Origin: UMGS1696 sp964621755 | GTDB taxonomy: Bacteria > Bacillota > Clostridia > Oscillospirales > CAG-272 | Direction of reading: 5' to 3' | Length of the DNA: 64,000 nt | Assembly: GCA_964621755.1 (NCBI GenBank) | Contig: CAZUPI010000004.1 | Coordinates: forward strand, 16,235 to 80,234 | In this document: one piece after another, positions 1-8,672 of the stretch | How the letters are laid out: each line of letters opens with the position of its first letter | How positions within the stretch are numbered: the stretch's first letter is position 1 | Notes under the pieces: model-generated | Told to the model about the DNA's origin: nothing | The model's database searches: none | What the model saw: the letters and a program-made list of their open reading frames with translations, nothing else | Made by a program: the position numbers and the translations under genes

Positions 1-637
1 CTTCCGGTTCGAGCAGATGGGTCGGGCATACATAAAGTCCGCCGTGGCTTCCGGCAATATCAAGGTTTTTGAATACTTCACGACGTACCTCATCCGGCGT
101 ACCGAACGGCATGACCGACTGGATCCCAATGGTTCCGTGAAAACTGAGACGGTCGCCGTATTCCTCGTGAATTCGCGCAAAATCCATGCACTCCGGCTGT
201 ACCGGGTCGAGAACGTCGACTCCCGCTTCAATTAAATTCGGGATCAGTTCCGTTACGTGTCCGCAGGAATGATAGAAAATCACGATTTCCGGGTTGATTG
301 CCCCATGCGGCGTCAAGAGACCACATGCTCCGGAAGTCGCCGGCGCGCCTCGGAGCAAATCCGAAGGTACAGATAATCGCACCGGCCTCGTCGTTGACGG
401 CAAACAGCCGGAGGGCGTTGTAATGCGTCCCCATGTTCGGGAGAAAGTTGTCTTTGTCATGCTGCGAAGTGCGGTGTGCAGCTTTTCTTTATCATAAATC
501 TCGCCGATGCCGTTGATGTTCGCGTGCCACTGGGCAAGACACTGGTCAAGAGCGGAGCCGTCGCCAATCTGGTATTTGATTTCCCCGGATTCGTCGTTCC
601 AGTAGCCGAGCGCATCGGGACCGAATGTTATGTATTC
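1..637 (-). pseudogene. Uroporphyrinogen-decarboxylase-like (URO-D fold) gene remnant, continues past left edge
   Basis: Read on the minus strand, the first ~290 bases of the window give an open stretch typical of the URO-D/methyltransferase superfamily: IVIFYHSCGHVTELIPNL, then a GVDVLDPVQPECMDF-type segment, then HGTIGIQSVMPFGTPDEV. Upstream, codons from 637 down to about 455 (YITFGPDALGYWNDESGEIK onward) also look protein-like, but there is no start codon and a stop lies just before them. Between about 455 and 330 the plausible coding sense moves to another frame (FLPNMGTHYNALRLFAVND) and then back. I infer at least two frame changes and loss of the N-terminus, so a decayed gene. Sequencing error cannot be excluded for the frame changes, but it does not explain the missing start. 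Confidence 0.6.
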
Positions 638-665
638 TTATGTTTGAAATTACTTCGGACTTTCT

Positions 666-2621
666 TTATTCAAACATCTTCCGACTGCCGAATGCGTTGT
701 AGATTTCTTCGAACCAGTTGTTGGTTGTTGGGACCGGGCGGACGGGGATGAAATCGTTGACGGCGGTGATTGCTTTGGAGGTGAGAAGGAGACGGGTGCG
801 CTGGACTTTGGTGCGGTGGATTTGGTCGATTTCGGGCCGGTTTTCGATGAGGTAGGAGCCGCGTGAGGCGCCGCCGTCGTCGATGTAGGAAAGAATCGCG
901 GACAGAACTGCACAGCGGGTGACGAGAGTGTCGTAGTTTATGGCGAGCTCTATCAGAGCAGCGTGGTCGGCGGCCCGATTTTTTGTGAAAAAGGACGAGA
1001 GTTCCTGCACGGTTTCGGTGTGGAGCGCGCGGACACCGGCGGGGGAGCGGAGAAAAGCCGCGTATTTGTCATGCAGAAGGGCGCTGTGTGCGCGTTTCGC
1101 AAGGACTTGGGTGCGGTCGAGCCTTACGCCGTCCGGGTCAGTCAGAAGATGCGAATATTTTGTGCATTCGGCGATTTGAGCAGTCAGGGCGTCTGACAGT
1201 ATTTCGCCGGACTTTATATCAGGTGACATCGCGCATGCGCGTTCCGCCGCGCGGTAGGAGCCGACCTGCGTAGAATTAAGCGCAGAGCCGCCCGGTCGTT
1301 TGACGCCGAATACACCGCCGCACTCGCCGACCGGATAGAAATCACGGAGGGTGGGATTTTCGTACCAGATGTCGTTTTCGAGACCGCCGTTCATGTGCTG
1401 TGCCGCAACATGGATTTCGAGCATATCCCGCTCAAGGTCGACGCCGTGGTCAAGGCATACGCCATATGCGCGCTCGTTGATGGCGCGGAGACGCTTGATG
1501 GGGGTATCCTGCAGTGCGCCGGAGCTGAAGAGATAGTTGTATACTTCATCGCCCAGAGCTTCAGCGGTCATGGGAAGGTGGTCGAGGGAGGCGGGATTGC
1601 GGCGGAAATCCAGAAATACCCGTCTGCCTGCCATCGTTTCGTTGTATACTGCGATGTCGATAAGGGAGGAGCCCTCGCCGGGGGTCAGTTTTTCGGGATC
1701 GAAGGGCCACTGGTAGCCTTTGCGGAACACCGCTTTTATACTGCATAAAGGGGTGAATATATCGTATAAAAATTCACGTTCAGCTCCGGCGGAATCGATT
1801 GATATATAGCGCGGAATCGCCTGCTGAAACGAACCGGACAGGTTCCAGCGGAACGGTACCGAGGCGATGCCGTACTGGGATTCGGTCAGGTTTACAGCGG
1901 ACGCACCGGCAAGAAGGGGGGCGCCGAGGGAGCAATTCTGGCTTTCCGGATAGACGGAGCTGTAGTACAGCGCGGAGGGACCGCCGGTTGCCCAAATTAC
2001 GGCGCCGGACAGAAAAACTGTGAGCCCGGCGGGATTGTCAGGGGTAATCTCAGATTGAGAGAGGCAGACGACGCCGCGGGCATGATTGTCTTCCGTCAGC
2101 ACGTGGACCGCACGATAGCCGTCGTAAAGGGGGATTTTTGCGGAAAAACACGCCTTTTCGAGGGCTTCTGTCATGTATTTGGAGGTATATGGTCCGCAGG
2201 AGGTAGCACGTCCGCGCTCGTCATGGTCGGTTTGGTAGCCGGGATATTCGCCGAAGCGGTCGTGGGGAAAGGGAACACCGAGGGCAACCAATCCGAAGAA
2301 GGCGCGGAGAGAGCCTGCGGCTTCGGTCAGAGCGAGGTCCCCGTGCATGGAGCCCATAGAAAAGTAATCCTTTGCCATTTCCGCTGCGCTGTCGCTTTTG
2401 TAGGCGGACGTGGATTGTTTATAGTAGGTTTGTTTATCCGACCCGGTGTTGCGGGAGGTTCCCATCATTCGCCCTTCGGTGATGACGGCTACCTCAGCGC
2501 CCAGCCGGTGTGCGGTCAAAGCGGCATTATATGCAGCCGCGCCGCTTCCGATTACGGCAATTTTGCATAAATATACAGAAACGCGAGTCCCTGCGACGGT
2601 GAGATATTTTTGATTTTTCAT
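666..2621 (-). CDS. FAD-dependent oxidoreductase, fumarate reductase/succinate dehydrogenase flavoprotein family
   Basis: A 651-residue cytosolic flavoprotein. Residues ~19-50 form the FAD-binding Rossmann start (KIAVIGSGAAAYNAAL, ending with an acidic residue after the second strand). Around residues 410-460 there is the family signature HMNGGL, followed by FYPVGECGGVFGVKRPGGSA, which closes over FAD in fumarate-reductase and aspartate-oxidase-like proteins. No haem motif, Fe-S cysteine cluster or signal peptide is evident, so it is not a classical membrane fumarate reductase. The true electron acceptor cannot be told. It is read from its own promoter at 2685-2713, with a GAGGAG about 16 bases before ATG. 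The next gene in the same direction is the URO-D remnant. The family is clear; the substrate is unknown. Confidence 0.8.
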   Translation of the reverse strand: MKNQKYLTVAGTRVSVYLCKIAVIGSGAAAYNAALTAHRLGAEVAVITEGRMMGTSRNTGSDKQTYYKQSTSAYKSDSAAEMAKDYFSMGSMHGDLALTEAAGSLRAFFGLVALGVPFPHDRFGEYPGYQTDHDERGRATSCGPYTSKYMTEALEKACFSAKIPLYDGYRAVHVLTEDNHARGVVCLSQSEITPDNPAGLTVFLSGAVIWATGGPSALYYSSVYPESQNCSLGAPLLAGASAVNLTESQYGIASVPFRWNLSGSFQQAIPRYISIDSAGAEREFLYDIFTPLCSIKAVFRKGYQWPFDPEKLTPGEGSSLIDIAVYNETMAGRRVFLDFRRNPASLDHLPMTAEALGDEVYNYLFSSGALQDTPIKRLRAINERAYGVCLDHGVDLERDMLEIHVAAQHMNGGLENDIWYENPTLRDFYPVGECGGVFGVKRPGGSALNSTQVGSYRAAERACAMSPDIKSGEILSDALTAQIAECTKYSHLLTDPDGVRLDRTQVLAKRAHSALLHDKYAAFLRSPAGVRALHTETVQELSSFFTKNRAADHAALIELAINYDTLVTRCAVLSAILSYIDDGGASRGSYLIENRPEIDQIHRTKVQRTRLLLTSKAITAVNDFIPVRPVPTTNNWFEEIYNAFGSRKMFE

Positions 2622-2684
2622 ATTTGTTTGATTGATTCTCCTCGTTTCTGCATCGCTTATTTCGGATATCCTGCGATCGTAGTC

Positions 2685-2713
2685 ATTATATCATACCGCT
2701 CCCAAAATAGCAA
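2685..2713 (-). promoter_or_regulatory. Sigma-A-type promoter of the flavoprotein gene
   Basis: On the minus strand TTGCTA (2713-2708) and TATAAT (2690-2685) are separated by 17 bases. It lies 64 bases upstream of the flavoprotein ATG. Confidence 0.7.
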
Positions 2714-2798
2714 GCCGGGACGCGCAGTTTATAAAAAAGCTGATGCGAGCGCCGTGTCGGACTGTGTAAAATTATAGAAAAATTAAATTTTAAATATA

Positions 2799-2827
2799 TT
2801 GACATAAGTGACGGGATGTTGTATAAT
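2799..2827 (+). promoter_or_regulatory. Consensus sigma-A promoter of the secreted Ig-like protein gene
   Basis: Perfect TTGACA (2799-2804), 17-base spacer and perfect TATAAT (2822-2827), about 48 bases before the chosen ATG. A full-consensus promoter suggests strong, largely constitutive transcription. Confidence 0.9.
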
Positions 2828-2874
2828 TATAGTGTATAAGAAAAATTTGTAATTCCCATATGAAGGAGACGATT

Positions 2875-4203
2875 ATGAAAAACAGTGTAAGAAGACTTTC
2901 CGCTCTTCTCGCAGCGTTGACAATGGGTTCAGCTTTTGCTGTTACGGCTTCTGCGATAGACACAAATTTCATCAAGGTTTCGGGGTCTGGCACAACGAGC
3001 AGTTCAACGGAATACGCGATTTATGAAAACGGCGGTTACTACTTCAAAGGCTACTACTATATCGACGATGACGCGGTTGTATCAGAGGCCGCAAAAACAG
3101 TCGCATCGACTGGCGAAACAACGTATGTCCTCAAGAATGACAATTCTTGGATCAAGACCGGAACGAGCGGCATCCTGCCGTCCACTTCCACTTCTACCGT
3201 TACCAAAAGTCCTTCGACTGTTTTCGTAACAAAGCCGACTGCAACAAAATCGGTTTCCACCTACAAGAACTATTCCGTCATTAGCGGCGGCAAGTACTAC
3301 TCTTACATGGACGCGGAGAGTGAACTCAAAAAGTACTTTGAGAATAACACCTATGCGATGTTCCTGTACGAAGGGGACGAGAGATTCTTCTGCTCCGATG
3401 TATACTTTGTAAGCACCGACAACGACGTTGTATATTATGATTACACCGAGGGCAAACTGGTGGCGAATGAAGCCGGTAACGCATATGTTTACGTTTATAC
3501 AAAGGGCGGCATACCGTTCTTCCGTCTAAACGTGTCTGTTATCCGTACCCTGTCCACGACCAGCAAACCGTCCGTAGTACAGCTCATCCCCGATCAATGG
3601 CACCTCGACGAAGCGGGCGATACTACCGGCTTCACCATCAAGTGTGACCAGAAATATAATGCCAATGACTTCACCCTCTCCGTTGTATACGGCAACGACA
3701 TCGCGTCCATCGTCAATGGTAAGCTCAAGACCACAGGCTGCGGTCCGATCGTCGTTCGTGTAAGCAACAAGAGATACGGCAATGTGTACGGCGAAGCGCT
3801 CATTTATGTGGGCAAGTATGTTTCTTCGATTTATGACGGCTACTATACCACAACCGGCGGCAAGGTCGTAACAAAGTATTGGGACTACGACATTTCCGAC
3901 CTGTGCAATAGCTATATCGCCGGTTGGATTAAGTCCGATGAAGGTACGTTTATCCCGGTGATTAAAAAGAGCGCTGGCACGGTTGTCAATGCAGACGGCA
4001 CCACAAAACAGACCACAGTGGTAAGCTATGAAAATGTGAGCGTAGCGGACCTCATTCGTCAGGCATACGGCGATAAAGAGGAGCTCGCAACCATCATCAC
4101 AAAATACAATCTCGCAAAGAACGGCAAAACCGTTGTCAATTCCAGTGATGATTTTGACTACGTGAGATTCATCCTTTCGCAGGCATACAGCTTCGGCAAA
4201 TAA
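2875..4203 (+). CDS. Secreted protein with bacterial Ig-like (Big_2-like) segments
   Basis: A 442-residue exported protein of unknown role. The start is set at 2875 because AAGGAG (2862-2868) overlaps the earlier ATG at 2860 and sits correctly for the second. Residues 1-28 are a signal peptide (basic MKNSVRRLS, hydrophobic core, ASA cleavage site) with no lipobox. The middle part has two beta-rich segments of the kind DNDVVYYDYTEGKLVANEAG and NDIASIVNGKLKTTGCG, each ending in alternating V/Y strands, as in Big_2 domains of surface proteins. A Thr/Ser-rich linker lies near residues 95-130. No catalytic motif, SLH domain or sorting tail was seen. It is monocistronic, with its own promoter and terminator. 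A surface or cell-wall adhesin-like role is inference. Confidence 0.75.
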   Translation: MKNSVRRLSALLAALTMGSAFAVTASAIDTNFIKVSGSGTTSSSTEYAIYENGGYYFKGYYYIDDDAVVSEAAKTVASTGETTYVLKNDNSWIKTGTSGILPSTSTSTVTKSPSTVFVTKPTATKSVSTYKNYSVISGGKYYSYMDAESELKKYFENNTYAMFLYEGDERFFCSDVYFVSTDNDVVYYDYTEGKLVANEAGNAYVYVYTKGGIPFFRLNVSVIRTLSTTSKPSVVQLIPDQWHLDEAGDTTGFTIKCDQKYNANDFTLSVVYGNDIASIVNGKLKTTGCGPIVVRVSNKRYGNVYGEALIYVGKYVSSIYDGYYTTTGGKVVTKYWDYDISDLCNSYIAGWIKSDEGTFIPVIKKSAGTVVNADGTTKQTTVVSYENVSVADLIRQAYGDKEELATIITKYNLAKNGKTVVNSSDDFDYVRFILSQAYSFGK

Positions 4204-4228
4204 TAAACGGAAGGAATGCAAAAAAATT

Positions 4229-4257
4229 ACCCGGATGTATTTCCGGGTATCTTTTTT
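4229..4257 (+). terminator. Rho-independent terminator
   Basis: ACCCGGA (4229-4235) and TCCGGGT (4242-4248) form a 7-bp stem with a six-base loop, followed by CTTTTTT. Confidence 0.85.
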
Positions 4258-4268
4258 GGGAGGAAAAA

Positions 4269-4814
4269 ATGGAACTTTGGGATATTTACGACATTGACCG
4301 TGTGAAGACCGGCCGCACCATGGTGCGCGGGGAAACTTATCCGCCGGACGCGTACCATTTGGTGATACATATCTGCCTTTTTCGTTCAGATGGAAAGATG
4401 CTGGTCCAGCACAGACAGCCGTTCAAGTCCGGATGGTCCAATATGTGGGACGTGACGGTCGGCGGATCGGCGGTTGCAGGAGACAACAGCCAGACGGCGG
4501 CAGAACGTGAGCTTGCGGAGGAAATCGGATACCATTTTGACTTTGCAGAAAAAGGCGTGCGTCCCGCGCTGTCAGTCAATTTCGACCATGGTTTCGACGA
4601 CATTTATATTATCAAGGAGGATGATGTGGACCTGTCAAAGCTGCACCTGCAATATGAGGAAGTCAAAGAGGTAAAATGGGCGAACAAGGAAGAAATCTTC
4701 GCCATGATTGACGCGGGCGAGTTTATCCCGTATCACCGCTCGTTTATCGAGCTGCTGTTCTACCTGAAAGACTGTGCAAGCAGCACAGTGGTAACGGATT
4801 TTACAAAAGCATAA
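4269..4814 (+). CDS. Nudix hydrolase, IPP-isomerase-like subgroup
   Basis: A 181-residue cytosolic Nudix protein. The Nudix box runs from GGSAVAGDN to RELAEEIGY, giving G-x5-D-x7-RE-L-x-EE-x-GY. The first Glu of the canonical box is Asp here; the REx2EE metal-binding core is intact. The N-terminus (LWDIYDIDRVKTGRTMVRGE) and the HLVIHICLF strand match the subgroup containing YfcD and isopentenyl-diphosphate isomerase-like proteins, several of which are annotated as NTP or NDP-sugar pyrophosphohydrolases. The substrate is not predictable. GGGAGG lies 8 bases before the ATG. It starts just after the terminator at 4229-4257, so it may rely on read-through or a weak promoter. It is convergent with coaD, with only 6 bases between stops. 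Confidence 0.85.
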   Translation: MELWDIYDIDRVKTGRTMVRGETYPPDAYHLVIHICLFRSDGKMLVQHRQPFKSGWSNMWDVTVGGSAVAGDNSQTAAERELAEEIGYHFDFAEKGVRPALSVNFDHGFDDIYIIKEDDVDLSKLHLQYEEVKEVKWANKEEIFAMIDAGEFIPYHRSFIELLFYLKDCASSTVVTDFTKA

Positions 4815-4820
4815 GCGGAC

Positions 4821-5318
4821 TCAATCGCGCTTCTTTTGGTCCATCATTTCGCGCATCAGCGCGCGGCAGCCGTCGGGTACCGCGTCGCCGAGGTCGCAGC
4901 CGTATTTCAAAAGGTCGCGGACGTAGGTCGAGCTGATGGCGGCGCATTCGGGCGCTGTGGGGAGAATTATCGTCTCGACTTCTGGAGCGAAGCGCTTCAT
5001 GATAAGGGCGATGTTGTATTCGTAGTCAAAGTCAGACGCCGAGCGCGCCCCGCGGACGATGACCTTCGCCCCAACGAAAGCCGCAGCATCGCGGGTCAGA
5101 CCGCTGTATACCATAGCATGAACATGAGGCATACCGTCTATCGCCGCCTCAAGAAGCCTCATACGCTCATCCGGAGTGAAAAGCCCGCTCTTTTTCTCCG
5201 TGTTTGCGAGAATCACGACCCAGATTTCGTCGAACATACTTGCACTGCGCTTAATCAAATCGAGATGACCAGATGTAACGGGGTCAAAACTGCCCGTGAT
5301 GATTGCCGTTCTGCTCAT
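4821..5318 (-). CDS. coaD: Phosphopantetheine adenylyltransferase
   Basis: 165 residues, the usual CoaD length. It transfers AMP from ATP to 4'-phosphopantetheine, the fourth step of coenzyme A synthesis. The nucleotidyltransferase signature GSFDPVTSGHLDLIKRS (residues 9-25) holds the T/HxxH-type ATP site. VRGARSASDFDYEYNIA and the C-terminal ISSTYVRDLLKYG are CoaD-specific. The ISST motif replaces the more common LSSS but keeps the Ser/Thr that faces the phosphates. It overlaps the end of rsmD by 4 bases (ATGA), so translation is coupled. rsmD-coaD is a widely conserved pair. Confidence 0.96.
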   Translation of the reverse strand: MSRTAIITGSFDPVTSGHLDLIKRSASMFDEIWVVILANTEKKSGLFTPDERMRLLEAAIDGMPHVHAMVYSGLTRDAAAFVGAKVIVRGARSASDFDYEYNIALIMKRFAPEVETIILPTAPECAAISSTYVRDLLKYGCDLGDAVPDGCRALMREMMDQKKRD

Positions 5319-5941
5319 GATTGTACTGGGGTCAGCAGGGTAATCCTTGTCCTGCCGTAAAGGGTGGATTTCAAAATCTCGTACTTCGCGGCGAGCTCCT
5401 TTTTCCCACCGAAGACATCGCGGAGCACCAGCTCAGCGGACATATCCTCATCCTTGCGCAGGCGCGTGTATTTCACCGGAATATCGCAGTCCGTCTCGCA
5501 AATGATATATGCGCCGTCCGCATAAAGCCCCGCCTTATGCAGCGCTTCAAGAGATGCAGGCAGAAGTCCGGAATTGTACGGCGGGTCAAGAAAAACAATA
5601 TCGTATTTTTCTCGTCCGGCGGCGCCGCGGATGAACGACGAATAGTCGGCCGCGGAAATCCGGCACTTTTCAAAAAGATGGGTCTTCTTAGCGTTCTCCA
5701 TGATAATGTCAACAGCGTCGCGCGATTGGTCAATAATCGTTGCACGAGCGGCACCGCGCGACAGAGCCTCAATCGCAAGCTGCCCGCTTCCGCCGAATAA
5801 ATCCAGCACCGCGCGCCCTTCAATATCAAACTGTATCATCGAAAACAGCGCTTCCTTTACGCGGTCCGTCGTCGGCCGGGTCGTCTCGCCTTCAAGAGAC
5901 GCCAGCTTCGTACCACGCGCACTTCCTGTTATTACTCTCAT
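5315..5941 (-). CDS. rsmD: 16S rRNA (guanine966-N2)-methyltransferase RsmD
   Basis: 208 residues from the chosen start. An AAGAGG lies 6 bases before the ATG at 5941, and the protein then begins MRVITGSARGTKL, the standard RsmD opening. A reading from 6004 would add 21 residues out of the hairpin repeat and is rejected. The SAM motif is LDLFGGSGQLAIEALSRGA, and the catalytic N6/N2 methyltransferase motif is DIVFLDPPY. It modifies guanine 966 of 16S rRNA during small-subunit assembly. It forms a two-gene unit with coaD through the ATGA overlap. Confidence 0.95.
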   Translation of the reverse strand: MRVITGSARGTKLASLEGETTRPTTDRVKEALFSMIQFDIEGRAVLDLFGGSGQLAIEALSRGAARATIIDQSRDAVDIIMENAKKTHLFEKCRISAADYSSFIRGAAGREKYDIVFLDPPYNSGLLPASLEALHKAGLYADGAYIICETDCDIPVKYTRLRKDEDMSAELVLRDVFGGKKELAAKYEILKSTLYGRTRITLLTPVQS

Positions 5942-5975
5942 AAAAATACCTCTTGGTTGGAATTTTGTTATGTTA

Positions 5976-6002
5976 GGAGGGATTTTTGAAAAAATCCCTC
6001 CC
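5976..6002. repeat. Dispersed G-rich/T5-GA-A5/C-rich hairpin, copy 1
   Basis: A 12-bp stem, GGAGGGATTTTT (5976-5987) with AAAAATCCCTCC (5990-6001) and a two-base loop, between rsmD and uvrC. The following ~110 bases (6003-6111) contain further imperfect copies of the same vocabulary (CCAAAAACCTTTTT, AAGGGTTGGAGG, a G/C-rich stem). Both flanking genes run on the minus strand, so it can act as the uvrC terminator. Confidence 0.7.
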
Positions 6003-6111
6003 AAAAACCTTTTTCACAAAAAGGGTTGGAGGTCCTCAGAAACCTTTCCTCAAAAGGTCCCTGAGCGGGGGAGAGACCCGCGGGTCTCGGGGCAGCGCCC
6101 ATCCCCCTATA

Positions 6112-7995
6112 TCAAATATTTCCTTCATGAAAATGCCGATACACCGCTTCGGCATCTTTTTGCGAGATGCCTTTTACTTCGGCGAGGGATTCGGGAGAAG
6201 CGGTTTTGAGGGCGGCGAAGGATTTAAAATGGCTGGTGAGGGCTTTGGCCTTGGCGGGACCGATACCCGGGATTTTTTCGAGGGAGGAGGTCCTCATTGT
6301 TTTGCGTTTGGCGTTTGTCATATGGCCAATCGTGTAGCGGTGGACTTCCTCTTGAATTCCGTAAATCAGGCGGAAGACGTCCGCTTGACGGGCGATGTTT
6401 ACTTCGCCGGCGTCGTCGGTCAGGGTGCGGGTTTTGTGGTGCTCGTCCTTTACCATGCCGAAAACGGGGATTTCAAATCCCGTCTCCTGCATCAGCTCGC
6501 GTATCACGGATACATGGCCCTTACCGCCGTCCAGAAGTATCAGGTCCGGGCACGCTTCCATGGAGTCCCCCTCCACGCCAATGTGGGTCAGCCGACGTGA
6601 GATTGCCTCCCGCATTGCTGCGTAGTCGTCCTGCGTCACTTTCGATTTGATTCCAAACGTCCGATATTCGCTCTTTTTCATCCGCCCGTCGATTGCCACG
6701 ACCATTCCGGCTGTGATGTGCTCGTCGCCGAGGTTCGATATGTCGTATGCCTCGATTCGCTCCGGCACCACTTCAAGTTGAAGAAGAGACGCCAAAGATA
6801 CCAGCGTTCGCTCATCATTCTTGTCCCGCTTGGCGGCGTTTTCCGAGTGCTTTTCCGCGTCCGTGACCGTCATGTCGCACAGATATTTGGACGCGCCTTT
6901 TTTCGGAGTCCGCAGAGTGACACGGTGCTCCGCCCGCTCGGATAAATAATCAGACAAAAGTAGGCGGTCGTGCTCCGGAAGCTCGAACGACAGCAGAATC
7001 TCCGGCGGAATGAACTCGCGCGACTGGTACAGGGACAGGATGAAGGCGGACAGCGGGGAATCCTCGTCGTCCGCTTCCGATACGCCCGCAATCTCGTCGC
7101 TGCCAAAAAGAAAATGCTCGCTGTCGGCAATGTAGCCGCTGCGGATGTAAAATACTGTTGCGCAGTCGCGGAATTTCACGTTTTCACCCTCGAAGGACGT
7201 CAGGTGCAGCCCAATGACGTCGCACTCAACGTCGGGCGAGCCAACCGCTTTTTGTCTCTCGCCAAGTTTTCGCATAGCTTCGATGGCGTCACGGCAGCGC
7301 GCGGCCTCTTCAAATTCGAGCTCTTCCGCGGCACGGTTCATCTTCTCGGTCAGCTGTGCAATCACGTCGCGCGTGCCGCCGCGGAGAATGTCCGACGCAC
7401 GGTCGATGGCCTCTCGGTAGCGTTCATTTTCCACCCGTCCTGTGCAGACGCCCATGCACCGCCCGATTTGATAGTATACGCACGGACGTCCGGCTCCGAT
7501 GTCCTGGGGAAACCGCTTTTTGCAGGTCGGAATGCCAAGGGTTCGCTCAAGCTGTGCGATGACGCCGTACACGGTCTGCGTTGAGGAGTACGGCCCGAAG
7601 TAGAGAGAACCGTCGGGAATGCGCTTGCGGGACATGGAGATTCTCGGCCACTGCGACTTTACGTCAATGCGGATGTACGGATAGGATTTCGCGTCCTTAA
7701 GACGGATGTTGTATTTCGGGTTGTACTGCTTGATAAGGGAGTTCTCAAGGGCCAGCGCTTCCATCTCCGTGGTGCAGGTGATGAAGCGGAAATCGTGCAC
7801 GGACGCCGCCATCTTTGTGGTTTTTGTGTCGTGTGCGCCGTGGAAATACTGCGATACGCGGTCTCGGAGCGAACGTGACTTTCCAACGTAAATGACGTGC
7901 CCCGCCTCGTTCTGCATGATGTACACCCCAGGAACCCGCGGAAGCGCAGCCGACTTTTCCCGTAAATATTCGATGTTCTTTGATAATTCTGGCAT
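6112..7995 (-). CDS. uvrC: Excinuclease ABC subunit C
   Basis: 627 residues, normal for UvrC, which makes both incisions around a lesion handed over by UvrAB. The domains are in order: GIY-YIG nuclease at residues ~19-95 (PGVYIM, then VIYVGKSRSLRDRVSQYF); a cysteine-bearing linker with CVYYQIGRCMGVCTGRV, ~165-190; the UVR UvrB-interaction motif (MNRAAEELEFEEAARCRDAIEA), ~210-235; the RNase H-like 5' nuclease with EAYDISNL, LILLDGGKGH and the HHKTRTL loop, ~395-535; and a C-terminal double helix-hairpin-helix (IPGIGPAKAKAL, VKGISQKDAEAV). All catalytic landmarks are present. No uvrA or uvrB lies in the window. Confidence 0.97.
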   Translation of the reverse strand: MPELSKNIEYLREKSAALPRVPGVYIMQNEAGHVIYVGKSRSLRDRVSQYFHGAHDTKTTKMAASVHDFRFITCTTEMEALALENSLIKQYNPKYNIRLKDAKSYPYIRIDVKSQWPRISMSRKRIPDGSLYFGPYSSTQTVYGVIAQLERTLGIPTCKKRFPQDIGAGRPCVYYQIGRCMGVCTGRVENERYREAIDRASDILRGGTRDVIAQLTEKMNRAAEELEFEEAARCRDAIEAMRKLGERQKAVGSPDVECDVIGLHLTSFEGENVKFRDCATVFYIRSGYIADSEHFLFGSDEIAGVSEADDEDSPLSAFILSLYQSREFIPPEILLSFELPEHDRLLLSDYLSERAEHRVTLRTPKKGASKYLCDMTVTDAEKHSENAAKRDKNDERTLVSLASLLQLEVVPERIEAYDISNLGDEHITAGMVVAIDGRMKKSEYRTFGIKSKVTQDDYAAMREAISRRLTHIGVEGDSMEACPDLILLDGGKGHVSVIRELMQETGFEIPVFGMVKDEHHKTRTLTDDAGEVNIARQADVFRLIYGIQEEVHRYTIGHMTNAKRKTMRTSSLEKIPGIGPAKAKALTSHFKSFAALKTASPESLAEVKGISQKDAEAVYRHFHEGNI

Positions 7996-8127
7996 AATAA
8001 AGTAAAGTTTTTGAAAAGAGTGGAATTCGGTTCTGGGTGATGAAACTCACGCACATAACAAATTGAGCGAGGGTGTATGATCCACCATCGCTCAGGGTTA
8101 GTATAGTTTTACTGGAAATAGGCAGAA

Positions 8128-8391
8128 TTATTCAGTGAAGCCGGTGTCAATGAGGGCTGCGAGACCTTCAAGCGCTTCGGATTCATCGTTCCCGTCAGCA
8201 ATGAGGGTGATGGTCATGCCCTTGACAATACCGAGGGAAAGTACGCCGAGAAGGCTCTTTGCGTTTATTCTGCGGTCATCCTTTTCAACCCAAATCGAGC
8301 TCTTATAAGAATTTGCCTTCTGGATGAAGAATGTAGCCGGTCTTGCGTGCAGACCTACATTATTCTTTATTGTTACATCGCGTGAAATCAT
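8128..8391 (-). CDS. ptsH: Phosphocarrier protein HPr
   Basis: 87 residues when started at 8391, which has GGGAG 8 bases upstream. With this start the phosphoryl-accepting histidine falls at exactly His15 (NNVGLHARPATFF) and the HPr-kinase target at Ser46 (NAKSLLGVLSLGI), the canonical numbering. It therefore carries both the PTS phosphotransfer site and the Gram-positive regulatory serine, and is HPr rather than Crh. No ptsI, hprK or PTS permease is adjacent. It is monocistronic from the promoter at 8540-8568, with a ~140-base leader. Expected roles are PTS sugar uptake and CcpA-dependent catabolite control. Confidence 0.93.
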   Translation of the reverse strand: MISRDVTIKNNVGLHARPATFFIQKANSYKSSIWVEKDDRRINAKSLLGVLSLGIVKGMTITLIADGNDESEALEGLAALIDTGFTE

Positions 8392-8539
8392 ATTATTATC
8401 TCCCAAATTTTTATATAATTAATTTAATCAGGTAATATGAGGCAAATCCCCACGTCGCGGATGCATATTCATGCTTCTCAATCGTCATGGAAGCCATTTT
8501 ACGAAACAGAAAAATAGCTACACCTCTGAATCTACTTAT

Positions 8540-8568
8540 ATTATAACAAATTCTTACGTTTAAATCAA
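8540..8568 (-). promoter_or_regulatory. Sigma-A promoter of ptsH
   Basis: On the minus strand TTGATT (8568-8563), 17 bases, TATAAT (8545-8540). The leader to the ptsH ATG is about 140 bases. Nothing else gene-like was seen in 8392-8672. Confidence 0.8.
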
Positions 8569-8672
8569 TAGTTTTGGATTATTTTTTAATCGGCATTATC
8601 CACAACTTGGTGACAAAAATTGAGCCGATTTTTGAGAAAAATTTTCCTGTGTAAAATTTCTGCGCAGTTTCC

